DNA of 64,000 bases from Brachybacterium tyrofermentans (GCF_014897585.1 NZ_JABUXW010000011.1:1-64000), one strand, 5' to 3'. Shown: positions 17,972-27,147, numbered from the stretch's first letter. Notes: generated from the sequence alone by a model not told the origin. Numbers and translations: made by a program.

Positions 17972-19872
17972 CGGCCCCGGAGCGCGGCACCCTCGACGCG
18001 ATCATCGTCGGCGGGGGACCGCGCGGCGTCGCGACCGTGCTGCGCGCCGCCGCCCGCGCGGAGGCCGACGGTGCTCCGCCGGCACGTCTGGCCGTGATCG
18101 ACGCGAAGGCCGTGGGCCCCGGCGCCACCTGGCTGATCGACCAGCCGGGGGAGTACCTCAACAACACACAAGCCGACGCCACCACGATCCATCCCGACGA
18201 GTCGACGCCGATGAGCGGCCCCGCCGCTCCCGGCCCGGACCTCGTGCAGTGGGCCCGCGCCGTCACCGCCTCCGGCGGACATCCGCGGGGGTCCTGGGTG
18301 ATCGAGGAGGCCCGCACCCTGGTCGGCGAGAGCTTCCCGAGCCGCCGCCTGCAGGGCGCCTACTTCCGCGACCAGCTCGATGGGGCGATCGCCGCCGGGC
18401 ACGTCGAGGTCCAGGAGATCCGCGGGCTCGTCGTGGACCTCGAGCGCGACGGACCCGAGACCGTGGTGGTGCTGGCCGACGGGCGACGTCTCGCCGCGCC
18501 CACCGTGGTGCTCGCACAGGGGATGGTCCAGGCGCGTCGCACCCCCGAGGTCACGGCCCTGGCCGAGGCGGCGGACCGCCACGGCCTGCGCTACGCCGAT
18601 CCCGGCATGCCCGCCGAGCGGTGCTACACGGGCCTGCCCGCCGGGAAGAGAGTGCTGGTGCGAGGCCTCGGCGCGAACTTCTTCGACGTGATCGGCCAGC
18701 TGGTCGCCGACTGGGGCGGCATCGCCCAGCGCATCCCCGGCGATCCCACCGGCCGTCTGCGCTACCTGCCCAGCGGCCGGGAACCCCGCCTCGTCGTCGG
18801 TTCCCGCCGGGGCGTGCCCTACCGGTCCAAGCCCGACGGGGGCCGCGCCGTGCGCCCCTTCACCGCGCGCTGGGCCACCCGTGGATGGTTCGACGAGCTT
18901 GCCGAGCGCTCCGACGTGGACTTCGCCGCGGAGGTGTGGCCCGTGCTCTGCCGCGAGTTCGCCCGCGTGTACCTCGAGGCCCTGGCGGAGCACGTGCCCG
19001 GCGCGGTCGGTGGACGCTGGCTGAGCGCCCTCGACGCCGCGACCACGCAGCAGGCGGTCGACGCGGTGCTCGAGGCCGCGATCGGCGACCCACGATGGAC
19101 CTGGACCGTGGAGGAGCTGCACCGCCCCACCTACGGCGAGCAGGTCACCGGCGCGGACTGGGACGCTCAGGTCGCCCGCCTGATCGAGGACGAGCTCGGC
19201 TCGCTCTCCGATCCCGCCCACCATCCCCGCGCGGCGGTCAACGGGGCGATGGGCGCGCTGCGCCGGCATGTCGGCCGTCTGACCGGGCTCGGCGCGTTCC
19301 ACGGCACGTCCCTGGCCCGGGACGTGCTGGGATGGTTCGACGGCGACTCCCTCGCGCTCGCCTCGGGTCCGCCGGCCGATCGGGTGCGCCTGGTCCTCGC
19401 CCTGCTCGAGGCCGGGGTGATCGAGCTGCTGGGCCCGGATCTGCAGATCGAGATCGACGAGCGCCGTGGCCGATACCTCGGCAGGTCGCCGATCACCGGC
19501 CGCTCCGTGAGCTCGCGCGTGCTCCTGGAGACCCGGATGTCCAAGGGGCGGATCCCGCAGACCGACGACCCACTGCTGAGCGAGCTGCTCCGCAGCGGCC
19601 GCGCCCGCATTCACACCGTCGACGGCGTCCCCACCCAGAGCCTCGAGGCCACACGCGCGGAGATCGCGGAGTCCGCGCACGGCGGGCACAACCTGATCGC
19701 CGTCGACGGCACGGAGGACCCCTCCGTGATCGTGCTCGGCATCCCCGCGGCGAGCACCCAGCCCGGAAGCGCCATCGGGGCCAGCCCAGGGGTTCCGTCT
19801 CCGCTCCTCGGCGGCGCCGACGTCGCCGCGCGGCAGATCATGGCCCGCCGCCTGGCGACCGTGGAGCAGTGA
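17968..19872 (+). CDS. FAD/NAD(P)-binding protein
   Basis: A 634-aa flavoprotein. The N-terminal dinucleotide loop IIVGGGPRGVATVLRAAARA is at about residues 11-30, typical of the family with a GGGPRG signature. Further blocks are PGATWLIDQPGEYLNNTQ, KRVLVRGLGANFFDVIGQL (about 228-246), and a C-terminal half with little similarity to well-known enzymes. Members often sit beside siderophore uptake or biosynthesis genes and distantly resemble N-hydroxylating monooxygenases. Coupling to the siderophore importer suggests a ferric-siderophore reductase-like or ligand-modifying role; this is inference. Confidence 0.78.
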   Translation: MTAPERGTLDAIIVGGGPRGVATVLRAAARAEADGAPPARLAVIDAKAVGPGATWLIDQPGEYLNNTQADATTIHPDESTPMSGPAAPGPDLVQWARAVTASGGHPRGSWVIEEARTLVGESFPSRRLQGAYFRDQLDGAIAAGHVEVQEIRGLVVDLERDGPETVVVLADGRRLAAPTVVLAQGMVQARRTPEVTALAEAADRHGLRYADPGMPAERCYTGLPAGKRVLVRGLGANFFDVIGQLVADWGGIAQRIPGDPTGRLRYLPSGREPRLVVGSRRGVPYRSKPDGGRAVRPFTARWATRGWFDELAERSDVDFAAEVWPVLCREFARVYLEALAEHVPGAVGGRWLSALDAATTQQAVDAVLEAAIGDPRWTWTVEELHRPTYGEQVTGADWDAQVARLIEDELGSLSDPAHHPRAAVNGAMGALRRHVGRLTGLGAFHGTSLARDVLGWFDGDSLALASGPPADRVRLVLALLEAGVIELLGPDLQIEIDERRGRYLGRSPITGRSVSSRVLLETRMSKGRIPQTDDPLLSELLRSGRARIHTVDGVPTQSLEATRAEIAESAHGGHNLIAVDGTEDPSVIVLGIPAASTQPGSAIGASPGVPSPLLGGADVAARQIMARRLATVEQ

Positions 19873-19884
19873 CGGGGGAGCAGC

Positions 19885-20622
19885 TCAGGACCTGCCGCGA
19901 TCGTCCTCGTCATCGGCGTCCTCCCCACTGGAGCGCAGGGTGACCCGGTCCACGCCGTCCAGCTCCATGAACTGGGGGATCAGGTCGCGCACCGGGGGCC
20001 TGCCGTGGAATCGGACGTCCATCACCACGAACCGACGGCCGTCCCGCTCCGTGCGGCGGCTGTGCTCGATCGAGCTGGTGAACCCCATGGCCGTCGCGAG
20101 GGCGAGCAGGTCCCGCAGCACCCCGGCGCCGTCGGCGTAGGTGATCCGCAGCAGGCGCTTCGCATCGGGGGAGGGGAGCCTACGCAGCAGCGGCGCGACC
20201 ACGAACAGCGTCAGCAGATGCAGCGCCGTGAGCAGCACGGCCAGCGAGAGCATCCCGGCGCCGCAGGCCATGCCCACGGCGGCGGCGACCCAGATCGTGG
20301 CGGCCGTGGTCAGTCCCCGCACCACGTTGCGGCCCTTGAAGATGACGCCCGCGCCGAGGAAGCCGATGCCGGAGACGATCTGCGCGGCGATGCGTGAAGG
20401 GTCCAGGCGCACGTCGTCCCCGAGCACGGCGGCGAAGCCGTAGACCGAGACCAGGGTGAAGGCGCACGAGCCGAGCCCCACGAGCACGTGCGTGCGGAAG
20501 CCGGCGGCCTTCTGGCGGAACTGGCGCTCGAGCCCGATCAGCGAGCACAGCACGAAGGCGACCAGGAGCAGCTGGCTCTCCACGAGAGACGTGCTCGTGA
20601 TCGCGTCGACCAAGGGATCCAT
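19885..20622 (-). CDS. MgtC/SapB family protein
   Basis: A 245-aa membrane protein. The MgtC hallmark GLERQFRQKAAGFRTHVLVGLG is at about residues 27-48, followed by three more helices with GIGFLGAGVIFKGRNVVRGLTTAATIWVAAAVG. A soluble ACT-like C-terminal domain (about 160-235) is present. MgtC-type proteins act in magnesium homeostasis and control of the F-ATPase in other bacteria; the role here is unknown. Start ATG 20622 is chosen because upstream frames give a non-membrane Arg-rich leader. It converges on the flavoprotein gene with 12 bp between. Confidence 0.85.
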   Translation of the reverse strand: MDPLVDAITSTSLVESQLLLVAFVLCSLIGLERQFRQKAAGFRTHVLVGLGSCAFTLVSVYGFAAVLGDDVRLDPSRIAAQIVSGIGFLGAGVIFKGRNVVRGLTTAATIWVAAAVGMACGAGMLSLAVLLTALHLLTLFVVAPLLRRLPSPDAKRLLRITYADGAGVLRDLLALATAMGFTSSIEHSRRTERDGRRFVVMDVRFHGRPPVRDLIPQFMELDGVDRVTLRSSGEDADDEDDRGRS

Positions 20623-20725
20623 GGGTGGCGACTCCGTCCTTCCTGTCGAGGCTCTGACCTGCCCGGGAGGCAGAGATGCCCGGTCGACGACAGACCAGGC
20701 GAGAGGGGCTCTGCACCCTTGACGT

Positions 20726-20738
20726 TTCACACGGTGAA
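20726..20738. promoter_or_regulatory. Inverted repeat TTCAC-N3-GTGAA
   Basis: TTCAC (20726-20730) and GTGAA (20734-20738) flank ACG in the 251-bp region between mgtC and the peptide/sugar ABC operon. TTGACG at 20719-20724 just precedes it and could be a -35 element. No convincing -10 is paired with it. Confidence 0.25.
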
Positions 20739-20805
20739 GCAGGTCACAATCGTTATCGGACCGTAACGCCTACCAGTGGATGTTTTCTCGCGGTGGAGGG
20801 TTCAA

Positions 20806-20825
20806 TCAGTGTCATGGGTCACTGA
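20806..20825. promoter_or_regulatory. Inverted repeat upstream of the family-5 ABC operon
   Basis: TCAGTG (20806-20811) and CACTGA (20820-20825) are perfect arms around 8 nt. A second repeat GGGTC/GACCC (20816-20820, 20827-20831) is interleaved with it. The centre lies about 58 bp before the ATG of the binding-protein gene, so it is a candidate operator. Confidence 0.35.
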
Positions 20826-20873
20826 CGACCCTACGCTCCAAAGGGGGAGCGAGAACAGAGAGGTAGGTCTGCC

Positions 20874-22697
20874 ATGACCGAACTTGGATCCCGTCGACTG
20901 CCCGGCGGAACGACCCGCCGCCGCTTCATGGCGGGCACCGGTGCCCTCGGCGGCGCCGCAGCCCTGGCCGCCTGCGGCGGTGCGACCGGCGGTGGAGGAC
21001 AGAACGGCGGCGGCGGCGAGGAGCTCGTCGGCGTCGGCAACAACGGCATGGCCGGGAAGGGTCGCAGCGGCGACGCCGCAGATCAGCTCTTCATCGCCGG
21101 CTTCCAGTGGAGCCCGCCCACCAACTTCAACACCTTCGCCGCCGCGCCCGCGTGGCCTGCGTCCAACAACGTCGCGCAGTACGTCTATGAGACCCTGCTG
21201 CGCTTCCACATCGTCTCCGGCGAGCTCCTCCCGGGACTCGCCGCGACGCACGAGGTCACCGGCAACGAGTCCATCACCCTGACGCTCCAGGAGGGCATCA
21301 CCTGGCACGACGGCTCCGAGTTCACGGCGGACGACGTGCTGTACACCTTCGAGCTGGGCAAGATCGATGAGGGTCTCGGCGTCGCCTCGTTCTGGACCGA
21401 GGTCGACGAGATGACCGCGGACGGCAACACCATCAGCATCGCGATCAACAAGGAGCGCAAGAACGTCGGCTCCGTGCTGACCTCGCTCGCCCAGCAGTTC
21501 ATCGTGCCCAAGGCGGTGTTCGAGAAGGTCGCGAAGGAGACCGACAACAAGATCGCCTCCTGGGAGACCGACACCGCGATCGGCACCGGTCCCTTCAGCC
21601 TCGAGCTCGCGGACCAGACCCAGATCATCCTCGCCCGCAACGAGGACTACTGGGGCAAGGACTTCTACAAGGGTCTGCCGCCGATGACGAAGATCATCCA
21701 CCCGATCTTCAAGTCCAACGAGGACGGCAACCTCAAGTTCCAGAACGGCGAGCTCGACGTCATGCAGCAGTTCGTGCCGCAGATCTGGAAGATGTGGGAG
21801 GCGGACAAGCCGGTGGGCACCTACCTGCAGGACAAGCCCTACTTCTCGCCCGGCTCCATGCCGATGTTCATGATCAACACCACCAAGCCCGGTCTCGACG
21901 ACGTCGAGGTCCGCAAGGCCCTCGCCCATGCCGTGGACTACGGCTCCATCGCCGAGACCGCCATGTCCGGCTACTCCTCCCAGGTGCTCGCCTCGCTCGT
22001 CGTCCCGGACGGCGCCGAGGATGCATGGCTGGACCGGGACAAGGCCGAGGCCGATGGCTGGGCCTTCGACGCCGCCAAAGCGGAGGAGATCCTCCAGGCG
22101 GCGGGCTATGCCAAGGGCGACGACGGCTTCTACGCCAAGGACGGCGTGAAGCTCGGCCCCTGGAAGCTCATCACCCCGCAGGGCTGGACGGACTGGAACG
22201 CGGCGCTCGAGATCGTGGCCAAGAACTTCCAGGCCATCGGGGTGGACGCCTCGACCAACTTCCCGCAGCAGGCCCAGACCTCGACCGCCTTCCAGAACGG
22301 CGACTTCGACATGGGCTGCTGGTCGGTGGCCGGCACGAACCCTGCGGCCCCATGGCAGCGATTCAGCGACGTCATGAGCAACGTCGACATGGCACCGCTG
22401 GGTCAGACCGCCTACCGCAACTTCGGTCGCTGGGAGAACGACACGGTCAACGATCTCCTGGAGACGGCGGCCGCTGCGCCCGACGACGCCTCCAAGAAGG
22501 AGGCGATCACCGCGCTCGACGATCTGTACCGCGCGGAGGTCCCCGCCTTCCCGCTCATGTACCGGCCCGATGAGTTCTTCGAGTTCAACGCCTCGAACTG
22601 GTCGAACTGGCCCACCGAGGACAACGACTACGCCCCGCCGATGTTCCGCGGCGCCGGCAACGACTGGCTCTTCAAGCTCAAGAAGATCGGCGGCTGA
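20874..22697 (+). CDS. ABC transporter substrate-binding protein, family 5 (peptide/oligosaccharide)
   Basis: A 607-aa extracellular binding protein. Twin-arginine TTRRRFM at residues 13-19 followed by lipobox LAAC (Cys34) predicts a lipoprotein, probably Tat-exported. Family-5 features are ITWHDGSEFTADDVLYTFEL (about 142-161), GTGPFSLE, and DVEVRKALAHAVDYGSI (about 343-359). Family-5 systems import di/oligopeptides, nickel, opines or, in some bacteria, oligosaccharides. It leads five co-directional genes with overlapping ends. No cleavage enzyme is encoded beside it, so the substrate stays open. Confidence 0.88.
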   Translation: MTELGSRRLPGGTTRRRFMAGTGALGGAAALAACGGATGGGGQNGGGGEELVGVGNNGMAGKGRSGDAADQLFIAGFQWSPPTNFNTFAAAPAWPASNNVAQYVYETLLRFHIVSGELLPGLAATHEVTGNESITLTLQEGITWHDGSEFTADDVLYTFELGKIDEGLGVASFWTEVDEMTADGNTISIAINKERKNVGSVLTSLAQQFIVPKAVFEKVAKETDNKIASWETDTAIGTGPFSLELADQTQIILARNEDYWGKDFYKGLPPMTKIIHPIFKSNEDGNLKFQNGELDVMQQFVPQIWKMWEADKPVGTYLQDKPYFSPGSMPMFMINTTKPGLDDVEVRKALAHAVDYGSIAETAMSGYSSQVLASLVVPDGAEDAWLDRDKAEADGWAFDAAKAEEILQAAGYAKGDDGFYAKDGVKLGPWKLITPQGWTDWNAALEIVAKNFQAIGVDASTNFPQQAQTSTAFQNGDFDMGCWSVAGTNPAAPWQRFSDVMSNVDMAPLGQTAYRNFGRWENDTVNDLLETAAAAPDDASKKEAITALDDLYRAEVPAFPLMYRPDEFFEFNASNWSNWPTEDNDYAPPMFRGAGNDWLFKLKKIGG

Positions 22698-22705
22698 GGG
22701 AACCT

Positions 22706-23716
22706 GTGAATCTCGGCCGCTACATCGCCCAGAAGACGGTGTGGTACCTGGTCGCGCTGGTGGCAGCAGTAGGTCTGAACTTCCTGCTGCCCCGGCTCGT
22801 CCCGGGCAACCCCGTCGATGTCATCGTCTCGAACCTGTCCCGCGGCGGCTCCGTCACCAGCGAGCAGCAGAAGCAGGTCTATGAGAGCTACGTCCAGGAG
22901 TTCGGCCTCGACCAGTCCCTCTGGGCGCAGTTCCTCACCTATCTCGGGAAGGTGTTCACCGGTGATCTGGGGACGTCCTTCGCGTACTACCCGGCCTCGG
23001 TCAACGACCTCGTGGGCCAGGCGCTGCCCTGGTCGATCGCCGTGCAGCTGCCGGCGATCCTCATCGGCTGGATCCTCGGCAACGTCGTGGGCGCGATCGC
23101 GGCGTTCCGCGGCGGCAACTGGGACCGCAGCGTGTTCACCAGCTCGCTGTTCCTCTCCGCCATGCCGTACTACTGCCTCTCGATCCTGCTGCTGTACGGG
23201 TTCGCCGTGGTCGCCGGGATCTTCCCGGTCGGCGGGGCGTACTCGCTCGGACTGACACCGGAGTTCAGCCTCTCGTTCATCTGGGATGCCGTCAGCTACT
23301 ACTGGCTGCCCTTCCTGTCGCTCGTGGTCGTCTTCATCGGCGGCCAGGCCGTGGGCATGCGCTCCATGGCCATCTACGAGCTGGGCGGCGACTACGTGAA
23401 CTACGCCCGCGCCATGGGCATCCGGGACAACAAGATCACGCAGTACATCTTCCGCAACGCGATGCTCCCGCAGATCACCGGCCTCGCGCTGGCGATCGGC
23501 ACCCTCGTGGGCGGCGCGCTCATCACCGAGCTCGTCTTCAGCTATCCGGGGGTGGGCACGCTGCTGTTCAACGCGATCTCGGCGAATGACTATCCCGTCA
23601 TCCAGGCGGTCACGCTGATCATCACCGTGGCCGTGCTGGTGGCGAACTTCGCCGTGGAGATCGTCTACGGCATCGTCGATCCGCGCATCCGCGCGGCCAA
23701 GTCCGGGGAGAAGTGA
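22706..23716 (+). CDS. ABC transporter permease (DppB/OppB type)
   Basis: A 336-aa membrane subunit with six predicted helices; the first (YLVALVAAVGLNFLLPRLVPGNP) ends in the conserved P-x-N-P region. The permease loop YARAMGIRDNKITQYIFRNAMLPQ lies at about residues 234-257. GTG 22706 is 8 bp after the binding-protein stop with TGAGGGA as ribosome site. Confidence 0.88.
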   Translation: MNLGRYIAQKTVWYLVALVAAVGLNFLLPRLVPGNPVDVIVSNLSRGGSVTSEQQKQVYESYVQEFGLDQSLWAQFLTYLGKVFTGDLGTSFAYYPASVNDLVGQALPWSIAVQLPAILIGWILGNVVGAIAAFRGGNWDRSVFTSSLFLSAMPYYCLSILLLYGFAVVAGIFPVGGAYSLGLTPEFSLSFIWDAVSYYWLPFLSLVVVFIGGQAVGMRSMAIYELGGDYVNYARAMGIRDNKITQYIFRNAMLPQITGLALAIGTLVGGALITELVFSYPGVGTLLFNAISANDYPVIQAVTLIITVAVLVANFAVEIVYGIVDPRIRAAKSGEK

Positions 23717-23717
23717 T

Positions 23718-24731
23718 ATGTCGACGGTGAACACCTCCATGGCCGAGGAGACGGCCGCGCCCCGCGCGAACACCCTGCGCTCCTTCAACTTCTCCGGGCG
23801 CTTCTGGATCGCCCTCGTGCTGGTGGCCTTCGTGATCCTCCTGGGGCTGGCCGGGCTCGTGTACCCGACCACCGCCGGGGAGAAGGTGGGCTCGCTCTAC
23901 GACGCGCCGGGCAACGGACTGCTGCTGGGCACGGACAACTTCGGGCACGACGTCGTGGCCGTGCTCATGGCCGGCACCCGCACCTCGCTGATCATCGGCC
24001 TGGTCGCCGGAACCGTCGCGACCACCATCGGCGTGGGCGTCGGCCTGCTCGCCGGCTATGTCGGCGGCTGGTTCGAGGAGCTGCTCATGGGCGTCACCAA
24101 CGTGGTGCTCGCGATCCCCTCGATCGTCGTGCTGATCCTCATCTCGATGTCGCTGCCCGAGAGCACCATCTGGTCCCTCGCCATCGTCATCGGGATCACG
24201 TCGTGGCCCTGGACGGCCCGGGCCGTGCGCGCCCAGGCCTCCTCCGTCGCCACCCGCGAGCACATCGACGTGGCCCGGCTCTCCGGGGCACGGCTCCCGG
24301 GGATCCTGCTCAAGGACGTCCTGCCCTACATCCTGTCCTACGCCGTGATGGCGTTCGTGCTGCAGGTCGCCGGCGCCATCCTCGCGGAGGCCGCGCTGTC
24401 GATGCTGGGCCTGGGTCCGTCGGGCGCGAACTCCCTGGGCACCCAGCTCCACTGGGCGCTCGCGTTCCAGGCCGTCGCCAGCGGTGCCTGGTGGGCATTC
24501 CTCCCTCCCACGATCATCCTGACCCTCGTCTCCTTCGGCTTCCTGCTGCTGCAGGCCAGCCTCGACGAGGTGTTCAACCCGCGCCTGCGCCGCGGCAAGC
24601 GCAAGCAGATGAAGCAGGCCGCCGCACGCCGGGTCGAGGAGGCTCGTCTGCTCGCCCAGCAGGCCGCCTCCGAACCGGCCGCCGGGCCACCGGAACCCTC
24701 CGACCGAGCGAGAGCAGGTGAGAAGGCATGA
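23718..24731 (+). CDS. ABC transporter permease (DppC/OppC type)
   Basis: A 337-aa partner permease. The N-terminal helix is followed by the OppC-typical LLGTDNFGHDVVAVLMAGTRTSLIIGL (about residues 70-96). The cytoplasmic loop is VARLSGARLPGILLKDVLPYI. A charged C-terminal tail of about 45 residues (RRGKRKQMKQAAARR onward) is longer than usual. It starts 1 bp after the DppB-type gene and overlaps the ATPase gene by 4 bp. Confidence 0.88.
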   Translation: MSTVNTSMAEETAAPRANTLRSFNFSGRFWIALVLVAFVILLGLAGLVYPTTAGEKVGSLYDAPGNGLLLGTDNFGHDVVAVLMAGTRTSLIIGLVAGTVATTIGVGVGLLAGYVGGWFEELLMGVTNVVLAIPSIVVLILISMSLPESTIWSLAIVIGITSWPWTARAVRAQASSVATREHIDVARLSGARLPGILLKDVLPYILSYAVMAFVLQVAGAILAEAALSMLGLGPSGANSLGTQLHWALAFQAVASGAWWAFLPPTIILTLVSFGFLLLQASLDEVFNPRLRRGKRKQMKQAAARRVEEARLLAQQAASEPAAGPPEPSDRARAGEKA

Positions 24732-25642
24732 GCACGACGAACACGCCATCGGGCACGGCGTCATCCCCCTCGCGGTCGGGAATCCTCGCCCGCGCCGAGA
24801 ACATCCGCTGCGTCTACGGCGGCGGCGAGGAGGACTTCACCGCCGTCGACGGGGTCTCGATCGAACTCGGCGAGGGCGAGATCCTGGGGCTGGCCGGCGA
24901 GTCCGGCTGCGGGAAGACCACGCTGGGCAATGCGCTCGCGATGATCGCCACCCCGCCGCTGTACGTCCTGTCCGGGACCCTCGAGATCGACGGCGAGACG
25001 ATCGATCTCTCGACCCTCCAGCCGTCGGACCTCAAGCGGCACCGGCCCTACCGGGGGCGCACCGTCTCGATGCTCCCGCAGGGGGCGATGAACTCCATCA
25101 GCCCCACGCTGCGGATCAGCAGCCTGGTCAGGGACGTGATGCGGGCCCACGATCCGAAGATCACCAAGGACGAGGCGCTTGATCTGGCACGGGAGCGGCT
25201 CAAGATGCTGGACATGCCCGTGCGGGTGCTCGACTCCTACGCGCACCAGCTCTCCGGCGGCATGAAGCAGCGCATGATCACCGTGATCTCGACGCTGCAG
25301 AACCCGCGTCTGCTCATCGCCGACGAGCCGACGTCGGCCCTGGACGTCTCCAGCCAGCGCATGCTGGTGGAGATGCTGCTGGAGATGGTCCAGCAGGGGA
25401 TCATGTCGGGCGTGGTCTTCGTGACCCATGACCTGCCGGTCCTCTCCCAGGTCTCCGACAAGCTGGCGATCATGAACGCCGGGAGCATCGTCGAGTCCGG
25501 CCCCACCCGGCAGCTCGTCGAGAACGCCCAGCACCCGTATACGCGCAAGCTGCTGTCCTCGGTGCTCGATCCGAGCCAGGAGACGCGCAGGCGCGGCGTC
25601 GCCCGCCGCTCCACGACCACCGAGGAGGTGGGGACGCCATGA
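24728..25642 (+). CDS. ABC transporter ATP-binding protein (DppD/OppD type)
   Basis: A 304-aa ATPase. Walker A GESGCGKTT at about residues 58-66, signature LSGGMKQR near 176, Walker B LLIADEPTSALD near 194, and switch His in VTHDLPVL. A Ser/Thr-rich N-terminus of about 18 residues precedes the domain. It overlaps both neighbours by 4 bp (ATGA), showing one operon with the second ATPase. Confidence 0.9.
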   Translation: MSTTNTPSGTASSPSRSGILARAENIRCVYGGGEEDFTAVDGVSIELGEGEILGLAGESGCGKTTLGNALAMIATPPLYVLSGTLEIDGETIDLSTLQPSDLKRHRPYRGRTVSMLPQGAMNSISPTLRISSLVRDVMRAHDPKITKDEALDLARERLKMLDMPVRVLDSYAHQLSGGMKQRMITVISTLQNPRLLIADEPTSALDVSSQRMLVEMLLEMVQQGIMSGVVFVTHDLPVLSQVSDKLAIMNAGSIVESGPTRQLVENAQHPYTRKLLSSVLDPSQETRRRGVARRSTTTEEVGTP

Positions 25643-26481
25643 GCGAACCCAGCGCAGACGCGCCGCAGGACGACATGATCACGCGCAGCACGACCGACGC
25701 CGAGATCCTGCTGTCCTGCCAGAACGTCACCAAGGAGTTCAGCGTCGCGGGGTCGAAGATCACCGCGGTCGATGACGTCAGCCTCGAGTTCCCCGAGTCC
25801 AGCGTGCTGGCCGTGGTGGGGGAGTCGGGCTCCGGCAAGTCGACCCTGGCGCGGATGCTGCTGCGCCTGATGCCGGTGACCTCGGGGACGATCACCTACC
25901 GCGGGCAGGACGTCACCCATCTCCGGGGCGGCGATCTGCGGGAGTACTGGACGGATGTGCAGGCGGTCTTCCAGGACCCGTTCTCCTCGTTCAACCAGTT
26001 CTTCACCGTGGGGTCCCTGCTGCGGCGCGGTCTCGCCCTCGCGAAGGTTCCCAAGGACGAGGCCGACGCCCTGATCGAGGAATGCCTCGGCTATGTGGAC
26101 CTGCGGCCCAAGGAGGTGCTGCACAAGTTCCCGCACCAGATGTCCGGCGGCCAGCGGCAGCGCGTCATGGTGGCCCGTGCCCTCATGATGCGTCCCAAGG
26201 TGCTGCTCGCGGACGAGGCGACGAGCATGCTCGACGCGACCCTGCGCGTGAACGTGCTCAACGTGCTGCACGACCTGAAGAACGATCTGGGCCTGACGGT
26301 CCTGTTCATCACCCATGACATCGGCCAGGCGTGCTATCTCGCCGATCGGGTCGCCGTCATGGAGCGTGGCAAGGTCGTCGAGCGCGGCACGACGGAGGAG
26401 GTCATCTTCTCCCCGCAGGGCGACTACACCCGTCGGCTGCTCTCGGACGTCCCCGACCTGCGCGGCAGCCTCAAGCCGTAG
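25639..26481 (+). CDS. ABC transporter ATP-binding protein (DppF/OppF type)
   Basis: A 280-aa ATPase. Walker A GESGSGKST at about residues 60-68, signature MSGGQRQRVMVARAL near 169, Walker B VLLADEATSMLD near 190, where the usual Pro after Glu is Ala (DEATS), and switch His ITHDIGQA. It completes the five-gene importer. The last 11 bp overlap the convergent TetR gene. Confidence 0.9.
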   Translation: MSEPSADAPQDDMITRSTTDAEILLSCQNVTKEFSVAGSKITAVDDVSLEFPESSVLAVVGESGSGKSTLARMLLRLMPVTSGTITYRGQDVTHLRGGDLREYWTDVQAVFQDPFSSFNQFFTVGSLLRRGLALAKVPKDEADALIEECLGYVDLRPKEVLHKFPHQMSGGQRQRVMVARALMMRPKVLLADEATSMLDATLRVNVLNVLHDLKNDLGLTVLFITHDIGQACYLADRVAVMERGKVVERGTTEEVIFSPQGDYTRRLLSDVPDLRGSLKP

Positions 26482-27094
26482 GGGCGAACAGCACCGCGAA
26501 GGTCTCCAGGGTGCGCTCGAGCTCCACGGTGGGCTCGAGCAGCCACTGGATCTGCAGGCCGTCGGACGCTGCGATCAGGAGGGCCGCCATGTCGGCGGGG
26601 TCCACATCCTGACGCACGCTGCCGGCGGCCTGCCCGGCCGCCAGGCGCTGCGTGAGATCTTCTCGGATCCGCGCGAATCGTGAGCTGAAGAAGGTGTTCG
26701 ACGGTGAGCCGTCCACCGCGAGGGCGGTGGCGACGAGCGTCGTGTACAGCTCCACCATGCCCGGCACGCCGATGTTGATCACGGCCGCCGTGACCAGCAC
26801 GTCGAGCGCGGATCTGTCCTCGTACATCTTCGCGGTGTCGCGCTGGGACTCCGCGTGCTCGTAGACCGCGACCAGGAGCTGCTCACGGGATTCGAAGTAA
26901 TGCAGCAGGGCGGCGTGCGAGACGCCGATGGCCGTGGCGATGCGTCGCAGCGAGGTCCCGTCGGCCCCTCGCTCGCGGAACACCTCGATCGCCCGGTCGA
27001 GGATCTCCTGGCGTCGAGCCACGCCTTTCGAATACGAACCGGCGCGGCCGATGACGGTGGGCTCGGCGGCGGCGCTGGCTTCATCGGTGGACAT
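26471..27094 (-). CDS. TetR family transcriptional regulator
   Basis: A 207-aa regulator. The HTH spans about residues 26-72 with RRIATAIGVSHAALLHYFESREQLLVAVYEH. The C-terminal domain is of the type found in sugar-catabolic TetR proteins. Start ATG 27094 fits a -10 TAGCAT ending 6 nt upstream. It is divergent from the isomerase/oxidoreductase pair, and a 22-bp inverted repeat lies between the two -10 elements, so it very likely represses both itself and that pair. Its 3' end overlaps the importer ATPase gene, so control of that operon is also possible. Confidence 0.88.
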   Translation of the reverse strand: MSTDEASAAAEPTVIGRAGSYSKGVARRQEILDRAIEVFRERGADGTSLRRIATAIGVSHAALLHYFESREQLLVAVYEHAESQRDTAKMYEDRSALDVLVTAAVINIGVPGMVELYTTLVATALAVDGSPSNTFFSSRFARIREDLTQRLAAGQAAGSVRQDVDPADMAALLIAASDGLQIQWLLEPTVELERTLETFAVLFAPTA

Positions 27095-27100
27095 GTCCAG

Positions 27101-27106
27101 ATGCTA
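27101..27106 (-). promoter_or_regulatory. -10 element of the TetR gene (leaderless)
   Basis: TAGCAT on the minus strand ends 6 nt before the ATG at 27094. Its spacer and -35 region are occupied by the operator at 27114-27135. Confidence 0.45.
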
Positions 27107-27113
27107 CCCGGAC

Positions 27114-27135
27114 AAAACCTCCATGTGGAGGATTT
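27114..27135. promoter_or_regulatory. TetR operator between divergent genes
   Basis: Arms AAAACCTCCA (27114-27123) and TGGAGGATTT (27126-27135) surround TG; nine of ten positions pair. It lies between the minus-strand -10 (27101-27106) and the plus-strand -10 (27142-27147), so one bound dimer would cover the -35 regions of both promoters. Confidence 0.6.
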
Positions 27136-27141
27136 GCGTGC

Positions 27142-27147
27142 TAGCGT
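27142..27147 (+). promoter_or_regulatory. -10 element of the isomerase/oxidoreductase operon
   Basis: TAGCGT preceded by TGC (extended -10) is 7 bp downstream of the TetR operator. This would give a leader of about 60 nt ahead of the GTG at 27213. The identical TGC-TAGCGT serves the DUF1846 gene. Confidence 0.4.
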
